Positions 8,329 to 16,969 of a stretch of DNA of 64,000 nucleotides are shown here, one piece after another; the first letter of the stretch is position 1; every line of letters begins with the position of its first letter. The DNA is taken from contig NZ_LMJW01000023.1 of the NCBI RefSeq assembly GCF_001429505.1, positions 53,579 to 117,578 of the forward strand, read 5' to 3'. A program made the translations under genes and the position numbers. The notes beneath the pieces were generated by a model. It ran no database searches, was not told the DNA's origin, and saw only the letters and a list, made by a program, of their open reading frames with translations. The DNA is from Allobosea sp. Root483D1. Lineage in GTDB: Bacteria; Pseudomonadota; Alphaproteobacteria; Rhizobiales; Beijerinckiaceae.

Positions 8329-10335
8329 ATGATCGGCACGGAGTCCACGACGGGTCCCAGATACGCGCTCGACCTTCTGGGCGGCTTCGAGCTGCGGTCG
8401 TCCGATGGGCAGCCCATCGTCTTGCCGACCCGCAAGGCGCAACTCCTGCTCGCCTATCTCGCGCTTCCGGCCGGACAGGCGCATGCGCGCGAAAAGCTCG
8501 CCATGCTGCTATGGGGCGACCGGCTCGACCAGCAGGCGCGCGGCAGCCTTCGCAATGCAGTCGCAGCGATCCGAAGCGCGCTTGGCAGCGAGGTGCTGGC
8601 CGCGGAGCGCGATACGCTTGCCCTGCTGCCCGGCAACCTTGCGACCGATGTCGATCGGCTCGCGGCGGCGGGAACGGGTTCCATCCCGGACCAGCAACTC
8701 GACGCCATGATGCGATCGCAATTTCTCGACGGGATAGCCTCGCCTTCAGAACCCTTCGACGATTGGCTCTCCTTCGAACGCGCACGTTGCCGGGGACTGG
8801 CCCAAAGCGCCGCGCAGAAGGCGATCGCGGCCCATGAGCAGGTCGGCCGCCTCGACGAGGCCATCTTGCTCGCGCAACGCCTCGTCGCGCTCGATCCTCT
8901 GCGCGAGCAGAGTTACAGGCTTCTCATGCGTCTGCTGGCTGCGTCCGGAGAGCGCTCGCAGGCGATGGCGCAGTTCCAGACTTGCCGCGACATCCTCAAG
9001 CGCGAACTCGGCGTGGAGCCTTCGGCCGAGACCGCTGAATTCGCCAAGCTGATTGCAGCCGAAGGCGTCGCGGCGCCAGGGCTTCCGTTACCGGTAGCCG
9101 AAGCTGCAGGACGGGCGTCGAGCGGATTGGCGCAGCCACGGGGCTTCGCCATCGCCGTGCTGCCCTTCGTCAGCTTGGCGGGCGAACTCGATCGTACCTT
9201 TCTCGCCGAGGGCTTTTCGGAAGATCTGATCACCGAGCTGTCGCGCCGGCGCGATTTTACGGTGATCGCGCGACAGTCGAGCGCACTCTTCTCGGGCGCG
9301 CCAGAGACGGCTGCCGTTGCCGCAGCGGAGCTTTCGGTGCGCTACGCCCTGGCGGGCAGCCTGCGGCTGGCTGCCGGGCGGTTGCGCGTCACGGTCCAGC
9401 TGATCGATGCGCTCGGCAACCGCTGCGTCTGGGCCGATCGCTATGATCGCGACCTGGCCGATATCTTCGCGATGCAGGACGACATCGTCGCCAGTATCGT
9501 CGGCAGCCTCGATGCCGAGGTCCGCCATGAGGAGCGCGAGCGCGCCGCTCGCAAGCTGCCAAGCGAACTGGACGCCTGGGAGCTGTTTCACCGGGGCCTC
9601 TGGCATGCCTACCGTTTCACGCGGGAGGATATCGAGACAGCCGAGAGGCTTTTCCGCCAGGCGCTGCAACATGCGCCGGATTTCGCCTTGCCGTATGCGG
9701 GGCTCGGCTATGCCGCCTTCGTCAAGGCGGTCTGGTATTTTGCGCCCGATCCTGTCGCGGCGATATCCGAGGGCCTCGCCCATACACGCAGGGCGCTGCT
9801 TCTCGATGATGGCAATGTGTTTTGCCATGTGGTTCTGGGCCGGCTTTTGACACTCGCAGGCGATCTCGACCGCGCTCTGATCCATTTGCGGTCGGCCACC
9901 GAGATGAACCCGAGCTACGCGCAAGCCCATTTCGGCCTCGCGCAGGCGCTCATCTATTCGGGCGCACCGACCGAAGCCCTCGCCGAGATCGAGGTCGCGC
10001 TTCGCCTGAGTCCGAAGGATCCGCTGCGCAGCATGTTCCTGACGCTGCGCTCATTTTGCCATTTCAGCCTCGGCGATTATGAAGACGCCGTGATCGCGGC
10101 ACGTCTCGCGACGCAGCTTCAGGCCAACGAAACCTGGTCTCAGATCGCATTGATCGCTTCTCTCGTCGAACTGGGCCGCCTCGACGAGGCGCGCGGTGCG
10201 GCGCGCGCCTTGCGCAGTATCGACAGCGGCTTCTCGACCAAGCGCTTCGAGCGGCTGATCGCCCATGTGCCCGCGGCTCTCCGCGAGCGCGTCCGAGCCC
10301 ATCTGCGTTCGGCAGGAATCGAGGCGGAAGGCTAG
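8329..10335 (+). CDS. BTAD-type transcriptional activator with TolB-like and TPR domains
   Basis: About 668 residues. Residues 10-90 form a SARP-like winged helix (YALDLLGGFELRSSDGQP, then RKAQLLLAYLALPAG and REKLAMLLWGD). The bacterial transcriptional activator domain follows to about residue 245 (DPLREQSYRLLMRLLAASGE, LKRELGVEPSAET). A TolB/FlgO-like segment begins at AIAVLPFVSLAGE and contains FLAEGFSEDLITELSRR, and the C-terminal third is TPR repeats. No signal peptide is present, so it is cytoplasmic. It is divergent from the DUF1127 gene and probably regulates neighbouring genes. An alternative GTG start lies at 8278. The signal sensed is unknown. Confidence 0.85.
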   Translation: MIGTESTTGPRYALDLLGGFELRSSDGQPIVLPTRKAQLLLAYLALPAGQAHAREKLAMLLWGDRLDQQARGSLRNAVAAIRSALGSEVLAAERDTLALLPGNLATDVDRLAAAGTGSIPDQQLDAMMRSQFLDGIASPSEPFDDWLSFERARCRGLAQSAAQKAIAAHEQVGRLDEAILLAQRLVALDPLREQSYRLLMRLLAASGERSQAMAQFQTCRDILKRELGVEPSAETAEFAKLIAAEGVAAPGLPLPVAEAAGRASSGLAQPRGFAIAVLPFVSLAGELDRTFLAEGFSEDLITELSRRRDFTVIARQSSALFSGAPETAAVAAAELSVRYALAGSLRLAAGRLRVTVQLIDALGNRCVWADRYDRDLADIFAMQDDIVASIVGSLDAEVRHEERERAARKLPSELDAWELFHRGLWHAYRFTREDIETAERLFRQALQHAPDFALPYAGLGYAAFVKAVWYFAPDPVAAISEGLAHTRRALLLDDGNVFCHVVLGRLLTLAGDLDRALIHLRSATEMNPSYAQAHFGLAQALIYSGAPTEALAEIEVALRLSPKDPLRSMFLTLRSFCHFSLGDYEDAVIAARLATQLQANETWSQIALIASLVELGRLDEARGAARALRSIDSGFSTKRFERLIAHVPAALRERVRAHLRSAGIEAEG

Positions 10336-10409
10336 TTGAAACGGAACATCGTGGAAGTCCGCTTATACGAGTCCCTGTCCAGTTCCGCCCGGTCCTGCGC
10401 CCGCGCTGA

Positions 10410-10453
10410 TAGGTCTGCTTCTGGACAGTGACGCAATGTCTGCAGTTGGCGCA
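10410..10453 (+). repeat. 44-bp dispersed repeat copy
   Basis: Left arm TAGGTCTGCTTCTGGACA, right arm AATGTCTGCAGTTGGCGCA, spacing 25. It lies between two plus-strand genes. Confidence 0.8.
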
Positions 10454-10651
10454 ACTCGTCCGGGATCATGCAACCTGACGTGCGACACGCTCGGCACGCC
10501 CATCGGCATGAATTTGGGGGCCCGAACCTATTTCTGGCAAGCCTTGGCATCAGATGCATTTTACATCGGCGAGTTCACGAACAGCAGGTTGTCCAACTCC
10601 GGCATTCTGCCAGTAGCGTTCCCGCCGCCTCCGAACTTGAGGAGCAAGCCC

Positions 10652-11368
10652 ATGACCGAGATCTCACCGGCTCTACGGCGAATTGATGTTGATCGCATCG
10701 GCCCGGTTTGGATCCGCGACGGCACTAGCGACTACGCGGTCCTCGAGCAGATCTTCCGCACGGAAGAATTCAACATCAGCACCGCCCCGCAATTCGCCTG
10801 GATCCGCGCGGCCTATGACCGGCTGATCGCCGCCGGCGAGACCCCGCTCGTCGTCGATTGCGGCGCCAATATAGGGCTCAGCACACTATACTTCGCATTG
10901 CATTTGCCGGCAGCGCGGATCGTCGGCATTGAGCCCGCGCGAGACAACGCGGAGCTTGCGCGTAAGAACACGCAGCACAATCCCCTGATCGAGATCGTCG
11001 AAGCCGCCGTGCACGACCGGGAAACCGACCTTGAGTTGGTGGACCCCCATGCCGAAAAGTTCGCCTATCGGGTGCGGCCGGCCCAGGCCGGCGCGCAAAG
11101 CGCGATCGCCGCCGTCACCATCGACGGCCTCATGCGGCGGTATGGCGCCACGCGCAATCTCATCGTCAAAGTCGACATCGAGGGTGGCGAAGACGCCTTG
11201 TTCCGCTCGAACACGGGCTGGCTCGATCGCACCGATCTGCTCATCGCGGAGACGCATGATTGGCTGTTCCCGGGGCAGGGCACCAGCCGGACCCTGTTCT
11301 CAGCCATCGCGGGGCGCAAATTCGAAGTGATCCATAAAGGTGAGTACATTTCGTTCTTTTTCCAGTGA
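10652..11368 (+). CDS. FkbM family methyltransferase
   Basis: A 238-residue SAM-dependent methyltransferase. Motif I is LVVDCGANIGLSTLYFA, motif II region IVGIEPARDNAELA, and the FkbM-typical LIVKVDIEGGEDALF lies near residue 175. ATG 10652 follows GAGGAG by 7 bases and removes a spurious N-terminus that would begin inside the upstream repeat. FkbM enzymes usually O-methylate sugars or polyketides. The next gene is a GT25 glycosyltransferase, so a role in modifying surface glycan is plausible. Confidence 0.88.
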   Translation: MTEISPALRRIDVDRIGPVWIRDGTSDYAVLEQIFRTEEFNISTAPQFAWIRAAYDRLIAAGETPLVVDCGANIGLSTLYFALHLPAARIVGIEPARDNAELARKNTQHNPLIEIVEAAVHDRETDLELVDPHAEKFAYRVRPAQAGAQSAIAAVTIDGLMRRYGATRNLIVKVDIEGGEDALFRSNTGWLDRTDLLIAETHDWLFPGQGTSRTLFSAIAGRKFEVIHKGEYISFFFQ

Positions 11369-11448
11369 CAATGCGCACGTCTCCGCGCTGAAATGTCCGC
11401 TGACGAAGATCAAAAGGGGGCTGTCGTCCGATTCGCACCAAGCCAGAC

Positions 11449-12291
11449 ATGGATCATATGCTGCAGCTCGTTCCCAAACCGGACATCGCGTTCGATGGGG
11501 ACAGTGCTCAGGCGGTTGGCATCGACCTGCCCGTCGCCGTGATCAATATTCCGCATCGAACGGACAAGTGGAACGCCATCTCGAAGCGCATGGCCGCTAT
11601 CGGACTGAACAAACTGATCAAGGTGCCAGCGGTCGAGGGCGCCCGGTTATCGTTGGAGGCCATTGCACCCCTGTCGTGCCAACCGGCTGCACAGATCGAA
11701 GCAGCCCCGCAGAGCCATTTCACACTCACGCGGCCCGCGATCGGCTGTTTCCTTTCGCATATCGCCACCTGGCAGTGGTTGATCGCCAACAAGATGCCGC
11801 GGCTGCTGGTCTTCGAAGACGATGCCAACCCGGCCGCGAGTTTCGATGCGAACCGATTCCGTAACGTCCTCGGCGCCATCCCGCCCAAGGCCGGTCTTGT
11901 TTTTCTCGGCCGCGCCATCATGAATGGCATGGCCGAGAGGCCCCAAGGCTCGGAACTGGCGCGGATCTACTTCTTCAACGGAACGTTCGCCTATCTGATC
12001 ACGCCCGCAGCCTGCCGCACGCTGATCCCGGCTCTGCTCCCCATGAATGGGCACATCGATCATGAAATCAGCACTGTCCTGATCGAGCGCAGACACGATC
12101 TGGAGGCACATTACACCGAGCCGCCCATCTTCGAGCCCGATTGGTCGCTCCGCAGCGACTGCTATGTCCCGCTGGAAGGCGTCACGAACGCCGACCGCGC
12201 ACTCGGCATAGTGCTGCACGCAAAGCGGCAGCTACTCATCGACGACGGCTGCGCCTTGCTGCCGCCGTTTGACGCAACGGCCGTCAATTGA
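11449..12291 (+). CDS. Glycosyltransferase family 25 protein
   Basis: A 280-residue protein of the LPS-type GT25 family. Key signs are the N-terminal VAVINIPHRTDKW, the conserved GCFLSHIATWQWL, and the acidic FEDDA motif. It likely transfers a hexose to lipopolysaccharide core or another surface glycan in the cytoplasm. It follows the FkbM methyltransferase by 80 bases on the same strand, so the two may be cotranscribed. The exact donor and acceptor are unknown. Confidence 0.88.
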   Translation: MDHMLQLVPKPDIAFDGDSAQAVGIDLPVAVINIPHRTDKWNAISKRMAAIGLNKLIKVPAVEGARLSLEAIAPLSCQPAAQIEAAPQSHFTLTRPAIGCFLSHIATWQWLIANKMPRLLVFEDDANPAASFDANRFRNVLGAIPPKAGLVFLGRAIMNGMAERPQGSELARIYFFNGTFAYLITPAACRTLIPALLPMNGHIDHEISTVLIERRHDLEAHYTEPPIFEPDWSLRSDCYVPLEGVTNADRALGIVLHAKRQLLIDDGCALLPPFDATAVN

Positions 12292-12770
12292 CCGCGACCC
12301 GTGCTTGACCAACACCGATACTCAGGAGTTGGAGCCTCCGGGAAACCCGGTGCGGTTCATAGCCAGGTGGCGTGGGTTGCGAAGTACCGCGAGGCACCTC
12401 GAAAGCGTCCTGCGGCGTTCTGAAATGCAGCGGCCGCGCTAGGATTATTCCTAAGCCCGGCACCGCATGGGTCTATCGAAAGTGCGTCGCCTCATTGCGT
12501 TGCACCTGACGCCCAGTTGCGCGGAAATTTTTTCGAATAGGACGAGAGGCGATGACAGCGGATGCGAGTTAGCGTCAGCCAGCCCACGAGGCGACTTGCC
12601 CACGTTAGATCTTGATTGGATCGGTAAGCGTCAGTGTGACCAGTGTCTCCGACTGTCTGGTTTCTGGCGAGTAGCTGATGTCGGGTTGTGGCGCGTCTCG
12701 TCGCGTGACCCCTTCCTTGGTCCTCGGCGAAACGCTTCTAGAGCGAACTGGCTTGTCGTGGGAGCAACCG
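12292..12770. other. Intergenic stretch between converging genes
   Basis: About 480 bases without a convincing gene. It holds a small hairpin CCGGG-AAA-CCCGG at 12338-12350, 46 bases after the GT25 stop and possibly a weak terminator, and the dispersed repeat at 12652-12695. Confidence 0.4.
12652..12695 (+). repeat. 44-bp dispersed repeat copy
   Basis: Left arm ACTGTCTGGTTTCTGGCG, right arm GATGTCGGGTTGTGGCGCG, spacing 25. It lies between converging genes. Confidence 0.75.
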
Positions 12771-13676
12771 CTATTGGATAGTGGGCCTTCTGAGGAAGCT
12801 GCCGCGGTCTGATGACTTGACGCGAAGCCATGCCTCACGACCGTCGCGCACGATCCGGAGCGGAACTTCCGATCCCGCCGGCCCCATCGCCCATAGCTTC
12901 CGATAGAAGTCGGCGAGATCCTCGACCTCGCCGTCCTGGACATCCGAGATGATGTCTCCCGAACGAAGCCCCGCCTCGGCCGCCGGGCCGCCTTCCGCTA
13001 CGCTCATCACGACGACACTGCCATCGCTCTCTGCCGCAAAGGCGCCGAGCCAAGGGCGTGGTGGCTTGTCCACGCTTCCCTGGCGTAGCAAGTCGTCGAG
13101 GATGGGAGACAGCAGGTCGATCGGAACGATCATGTTGACGTCGGAGACCTCCTCGCCCTGGGCTACTTGGAGTAACAGCGAGCCGATGCCGAGGAGCTTG
13201 CCGTCCTCGTCGATGAGCGCGGCCCCACCCCAAGACGGATGAGCCGGGGCAACGAAGATCGCATCCTCGAGCAGGTACTCCCAATAGCCGGCGAATTCCT
13301 GCCGCGCGACGATGTTGGCCTGGACGGCTTGGCCATTGCCGTCCCCGAGCACGACAGCATCACCGACTTCAGCCTCGGTTGCGTCACCGAACTCTATCGC
13401 GGGCAGGCCGAGGCTACCGAGCGCCTGTACCAGCCCAAAGCCGGTTTCCTGATCATAGGCGAGCGCATGGGCCGGTACGACCCGGCCACCTTGCGTCGTC
13501 AGCCAAACTTCATCGGCTTCGGTAATGAGATAGCCGATGGTCAGGACGAGGCCGTCATCCCGGATGACCACGCCGCTGCCCTCCCGCCGGGTGCCCAGCG
13601 CAGACGCCGTGAATGCGTCATCTGGTATGCTGGAGCGAACCACCACAATCGACTCCAATGCCTCGGAAACGTCCAT
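12771..13676 (-). CDS. Catalytically dead HtrA/DegP-like protein with PDZ domain
   Basis: A 301-residue protein with the HtrA fold pattern: GSGVVIRDDGLVLT, then the protease core, then a PDZ domain with VMSVAEGGPAAEAGLRSGD. All three triad positions are replaced. The His site reads LTIGYLI (His to Tyr, about residue 49), the Asp site YDQETGFGLV (Asp to Gly, about 79), and the Ser site HPSWGGAAL (Ser to Trp, about 149). It cannot be an active serine protease. There is no signal peptide. ATG 13676 follows AGGAG and is preferred over 13697. A binding or scaffold role is the natural guess. Confidence 0.85.
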   Translation of the reverse strand: MDVSEALESIVVVRSSIPDDAFTASALGTRREGSGVVIRDDGLVLTIGYLITEADEVWLTTQGGRVVPAHALAYDQETGFGLVQALGSLGLPAIEFGDATEAEVGDAVVLGDGNGQAVQANIVARQEFAGYWEYLLEDAIFVAPAHPSWGGAALIDEDGKLLGIGSLLLQVAQGEEVSDVNMIVPIDLLSPILDDLLRQGSVDKPPRPWLGAFAAESDGSVVVMSVAEGGPAAEAGLRSGDIISDVQDGEVEDLADFYRKLWAMGPAGSEVPLRIVRDGREAWLRVKSSDRGSFLRRPTIQ

Positions 13677-14093
13677 GGCTTGCTCCTGAAGCGACATCTT
13701 TAATGGGCTGGGTCGGTATCCAGTTCAGGTATGGCTTACCTTTGCCGCCGCAAGGCCTTGCCGGTCGTTCAACTCCAGCCACGGGGCGGCCGCGCGGCGA
13801 ACGTCCGCTCTCCGATAAACCTCGACATTCTGATTTCTCGCCAGGCCAACGACCCAGACGGGATCGCGGCTTCGTCAACAAAACCGGGCGAGCTTACGCG
13901 CCGCCCAATCCGCACGAGCGCCCCATCCGAGCTTCCTGTAATGGCATCGGGAGAATTGCTTCAAGCAATAGGCCGTAGCGCCCCGACGTTCCGACACGCC
14001 CTAACCACGAAGCAGCTTCGTCCTTTTCCAGTCCGCGTTTTTCTGTACAAATTGTCGTTAGTTTCGGGCTAGCCGAACGCTGGGTGGGCCGAA
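13677..14093. other. Divergent intergenic region with one repeat copy
   Basis: About 415 bases between divergent genes. No gene is supported. It holds the most diverged repeat copy (13800-13843). Promoters for both genes must lie here, but I could not assign boxes. Confidence 0.4.
13800..13843 (+). repeat. 44-bp dispersed repeat copy, degenerate
   Basis: The left arm AACGTCCGCTCTCCGATA is good. The right arm has decayed: TTC replaces GTC at exactly 25 bases, and the end reads CTCGCC instead of TGGCGC. Confidence 0.5.
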
Positions 14094-14951
14094 ATGCGTG
14101 CGTTGCGAGAGTGGTTGTGGAGCTTGGCGGCGGCCATCGTTGGTCTCGCCGCCCCGTCCCAGGCAGCCGATATCTCTGCAATTCCCGGAACGAACGGCGG
14201 CCCGGCGATCATCCTCGTTCGCGGTGATCTGGCGAGTGGCGACGACAAGGCGTTCGCCAACGTGGCGCTCGCGCACTCGTCGGCCGTCGTAATCCTGAAC
14301 AGCAATGGCGGACTGCTCTTGCCGGGCCTCGAGATCGGCAAGGCCATTCGGCTCAAGGGCTTCGCTACGGTCGTTCCGGACGGCTTCCAGTGCGCCTCAG
14401 CCTGCGCGCTTGCCTGGCTGGCCGGCTCCCCTCGCTTCCTGTCGCCGAATGGGCGAGTGGGCTTTCATGCAGCCTACCTGGAATCCGACGGACGACGGAT
14501 GCCGACGTCGACCGGAAACGCGCTCGTTGGCGCCTGCCTCAATCAGCTCAACCTGCCCACCTCGGCCATCATCTACATCACCTCCGCACCGCCCGAGGAC
14601 ATGCGCTGGCTCAATCTCGACGACGCCCAGCGTAATGGGATCGAGGCGAGGAAATTCGACCCAGGATCTTCTGGAAAGGCACCGGAGACGGCATCGACGC
14701 GGCCGCTCACTGCGCCTCCGCCATCGAGCCCAACACCACCGAGCACGGCTGCGGGACAAAGCGCTCCCCCATTCGCCCCCGACACCCGCCCCGTTCGATC
14801 CCCACCAGGAACGTTCGCCGAGTATCCGGCCGCAGCCGCGCTCACGGAGCACGCACAGCGCCCGTCCTCGACACTCCTGACAAGCGTGCCTACCGCACCC
14901 GCCTCCGCGCCGCCGCAAATGGAGCGCCCAACTTCGCCGGCCGCCTCGTAG
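14094..14951 (+). CDS. Secreted ClpP-like (COG3904) protein, probably frameshifted
   Basis: Signal peptide (LWSLAAAIVGLAAPSQAA), then a ClpP/crotonase-like domain to about residue 195: VVILNSNGGLLLPGLEIG, the likely nucleophile region CASACALAWLAGSPR and GRVGFHAAY, as in predicted periplasmic COG3904 proteins. From about residue 200 the frame becomes Pro/Ala/Ser-rich low-complexity sequence to the stop at 14951. Another frame, open from 14636, continues as a well-formed domain (see the next entry), so a frameshift between about 14650 and 14850 probably splits one secreted protein. Confidence 0.7.
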   Translation: MRALREWLWSLAAAIVGLAAPSQAADISAIPGTNGGPAIILVRGDLASGDDKAFANVALAHSSAVVILNSNGGLLLPGLEIGKAIRLKGFATVVPDGFQCASACALAWLAGSPRFLSPNGRVGFHAAYLESDGRRMPTSTGNALVGACLNQLNLPTSAIIYITSAPPEDMRWLNLDDAQRNGIEARKFDPGSSGKAPETASTRPLTAPPPSSPTPPSTAAGQSAPPFAPDTRPVRSPPGTFAEYPAAAALTEHAQRPSSTLLTSVPTAPASAPPQMERPTSPAAS

Positions 14952-14980
14952 TCGCCGAATGGGGTTGCGGGACGTCCTGC

Positions 14981-15487
14981 ATGACGGGTGCTGTCGTCGA
15001 CATACAGACCGGAGACGTCGCGTTCTTTCCGGGTTCGGTGTCTGGCTGGGGAGTGGTCGATCCCAAATTCAAGGCCGCCGAATACCGATTGGGCAGTTCG
15101 CTGATCGTCCTCTCGGGACAGTTCAATGAGGACGGGCCGATCGGCTCGCACTATTTCCATTTCTCCGATCTCCAGTTCCGATATCTCGGAACGGTGCTGA
15201 CCTCGGACGACTTCAGGACGCAGCTCGGCTCGCGCTGGCTTCCCGCAATCGCCGATCGGGTTGCGACTAAACCACGACCCCAGCCGCAGGCGAGCGCTCC
15301 GGACACGCTCAATGGCCGGATCGCCGAGTTCACCTGCGGCGATAACTGTTACCTAACGGTCGTCGACGACTTCGGAAAGAAGCACGACGGCCTCTGTGTC
15401 GCTCCAGCCTGTGCGCCATGGAACAAGGCGACGGCTATCCCGCGAGGGCTCGTGGGCAGGCAGGTCTCGGTCAAGGTTGGCATGTGA
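14981..15487 (+). CDS. C-terminal domain of the frameshifted ClpP-like protein, or a separate small protein
   Basis: The first ATG is at 14981, but the same frame is open from 14636 and already shows domain sequence upstream: TPDKRAYRTRLRAAANGAP and NFAGRLVVAEWGCGTSCMTG. The conserved Gly-Cys-Gly-Thr-x-Cys core straddles the first ATG, so a start at 14981 would cut the domain. No ATG, GTG or TTG start gives the full domain. The best reading is that this is the 3' part of the preceding gene in a shifted frame. The function of the domain is not known to me. Confidence 0.55.
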   Translation: MTGAVVDIQTGDVAFFPGSVSGWGVVDPKFKAAEYRLGSSLIVLSGQFNEDGPIGSHYFHFSDLQFRYLGTVLTSDDFRTQLGSRWLPAIADRVATKPRPQPQASAPDTLNGRIAEFTCGDNCYLTVVDDFGKKHDGLCVAPACAPWNKATAIPRGLVGRQVSVKVGM

Positions 15488-15709
15488 GTCCAGATTGACT
15501 CCAGCGGCACCGAGCAAGGCAGGATGCTTTCGTTCCGGGAGATCACGCTCTTCCCCGCTGGTGGGGCGACGCAGCCCTGACCTGGCAACGATATACCCGG
15601 AACGGCTTCGGTCTAGCCGGCCTGAAAAGCTCCTTTCGTCGCAGATGGGAGCGATTTGGCCTCAGATATACGTTGAAGCATCACCGGCCGAGAACACCCA
15701 CGTCAGCGA

Positions 15710-15753
15710 AATTTCTGCTTCCGGGCACCGCGCCAAGTTCAGCTATTGGCGCA
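15710..15753 (+). repeat. 44-bp dispersed repeat copy
   Basis: Left arm AATTTCTGCTTCCGGGCA, right arm AAGTTCAGCTATTGGCGCA. Both GTC cores are TTC, yet the 25-base spacing and TGGCGC end are kept. It lies between converging genes. Confidence 0.7.
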
Positions 15754-15771
15754 AGGACGGCGCCTCTAGCC

Positions 15772-16935
15772 TCATGCGGCGAGGCTACGCATCTCTGCGA
15801 TAAGGTCGGCCTTGCCCTCGAAGCCAATGCCCGGCAGGTCCGGCATCATGATGTGGCCGGCCTCGACGCGCACGCCGTGTGGGAAGCCGCCATAGGGCTG
15901 GAACAGATCAGGGTAGGATTCGTTGCCGCCGAGGCCGAGGCCCGCTGCGATGTTCAGCGACATCTGGTGGCCGCCATGGGGAATGCAGCGGCGCCAAGAC
16001 CAGCCATTGGCCTTCAGCATCTCCAACGTGCGGAGATATTCGACGAGGCCGTAGCTCAGCGCGCAGTCGAACTGCAGCCAGTCCCGGTCCGGCCTCATGC
16101 CGCCATAGCGGATGAGGTTGCGCGCATCCTGCATCGAGAACAGGTTCTCCCCGGTCGCCATCGGGCCGGGATAGTGCTCTGCCAGCTTCGCCTGGAGGTC
16201 GTAGTCGAGCGGATCACCCGCTTCCTCGTACCAGAACAGGGCATATTGCCGCAGTGCCGTGGCATAGGCGATGGCGGTGTCGAGATCGAAGCGGCCATTG
16301 GCATCGACCGCGAGCTTGCAGCCGGTTGGCAGCAACTTCAGTACCGTCTCGATGCGCTTGCAGTCGTCGGCCAGCGGCGCGCCGCCGATCTTCATCTTCA
16401 CGACCGTGTAGCCGCGGTCGAGGTAGCCCTGCATCTCGGCCGCCAGACCCTCCAGCCCCTTGCCGGGATAGTAGTACCCGCCGGCGGCATAGACGAAGAC
16501 CCTTGGATCGGCGGTAAGGCCGGCACGTTCCGCCAGCAGACGGAAGAGCGGCTTGCCCGCGATCTTCGCGACGGCATCCCAGACCGCCATGTCGATCGTG
16601 CCCATCGCGACGGAACGCTCGCCATGGCCCCCTGGCTTCTCATTGGTGAACATTGCGGCCCATACCTTGCCGGGGTCGAGATTGCCGCCCTCGGCATCGA
16701 GCAGGCTCTCGGGCGCCGCCTGGAGGATACGTGGGGCGAAGCGCTCGCGGATCAGCCCGCCCTGACCGTAGCGGCCGTTCGAGTTGAAGCCGTATCCGAT
16801 GACCGGCTTGCCGTCGCGGATGACGTCGGTGACGACCGCAACCAGGCTCAGTGTCATTTTGGAGAAGTCGATGAAGGCGTTGGCGATGGGCGAGGCGATC
16901 GGAGCGGTGCGCTCCCGGATGTCGACGATACGCAT
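15772..16935 (-). CDS. tarD: D-tartrate dehydratase (enolase superfamily)
   Basis: A 387-residue member of the mandelate racemase/muconate lactonizing family, very close in recall to the characterised Bradyrhizobium D-tartrate dehydratase. Visible features are NSNGRYGQGGLIRERFAPR, the KxK acid-base motif in VVKMKIGG, metal ligands in LAVDANGRFD and the following Glu positions, and the C-terminal PHGGHQMSLNIAAG with the active-site His. It dehydrates D-tartrate to oxaloacetate in the cytoplasm. It follows a Bug-type binding protein on the same strand (34-bp gap), and a LysR gene is divergent, forming a compact tartrate locus. Ribosome site GGAAG precedes ATG 16935. Confidence 0.9.
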   Translation of the reverse strand: MRIVDIRERTAPIASPIANAFIDFSKMTLSLVAVVTDVIRDGKPVIGYGFNSNGRYGQGGLIRERFAPRILQAAPESLLDAEGGNLDPGKVWAAMFTNEKPGGHGERSVAMGTIDMAVWDAVAKIAGKPLFRLLAERAGLTADPRVFVYAAGGYYYPGKGLEGLAAEMQGYLDRGYTVVKMKIGGAPLADDCKRIETVLKLLPTGCKLAVDANGRFDLDTAIAYATALRQYALFWYEEAGDPLDYDLQAKLAEHYPGPMATGENLFSMQDARNLIRYGGMRPDRDWLQFDCALSYGLVEYLRTLEMLKANGWSWRRCIPHGGHQMSLNIAAGLGLGGNESYPDLFQPYGGFPHGVRVEAGHIMMPDLPGIGFEGKADLIAEMRSLAA

Positions 16936-16969
16936 TTAGAATGCTTCCTGATGGAGGAGATCGGCTGGT

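Noticed and set aside
11377..11410. Possible further copy of the dispersed repeat (AATGTCCGCTGACG)
   Set aside because: The two GTC cores are 16 bases apart and the TGGCGC end is missing, so it does not meet the pattern shared by the other copies.
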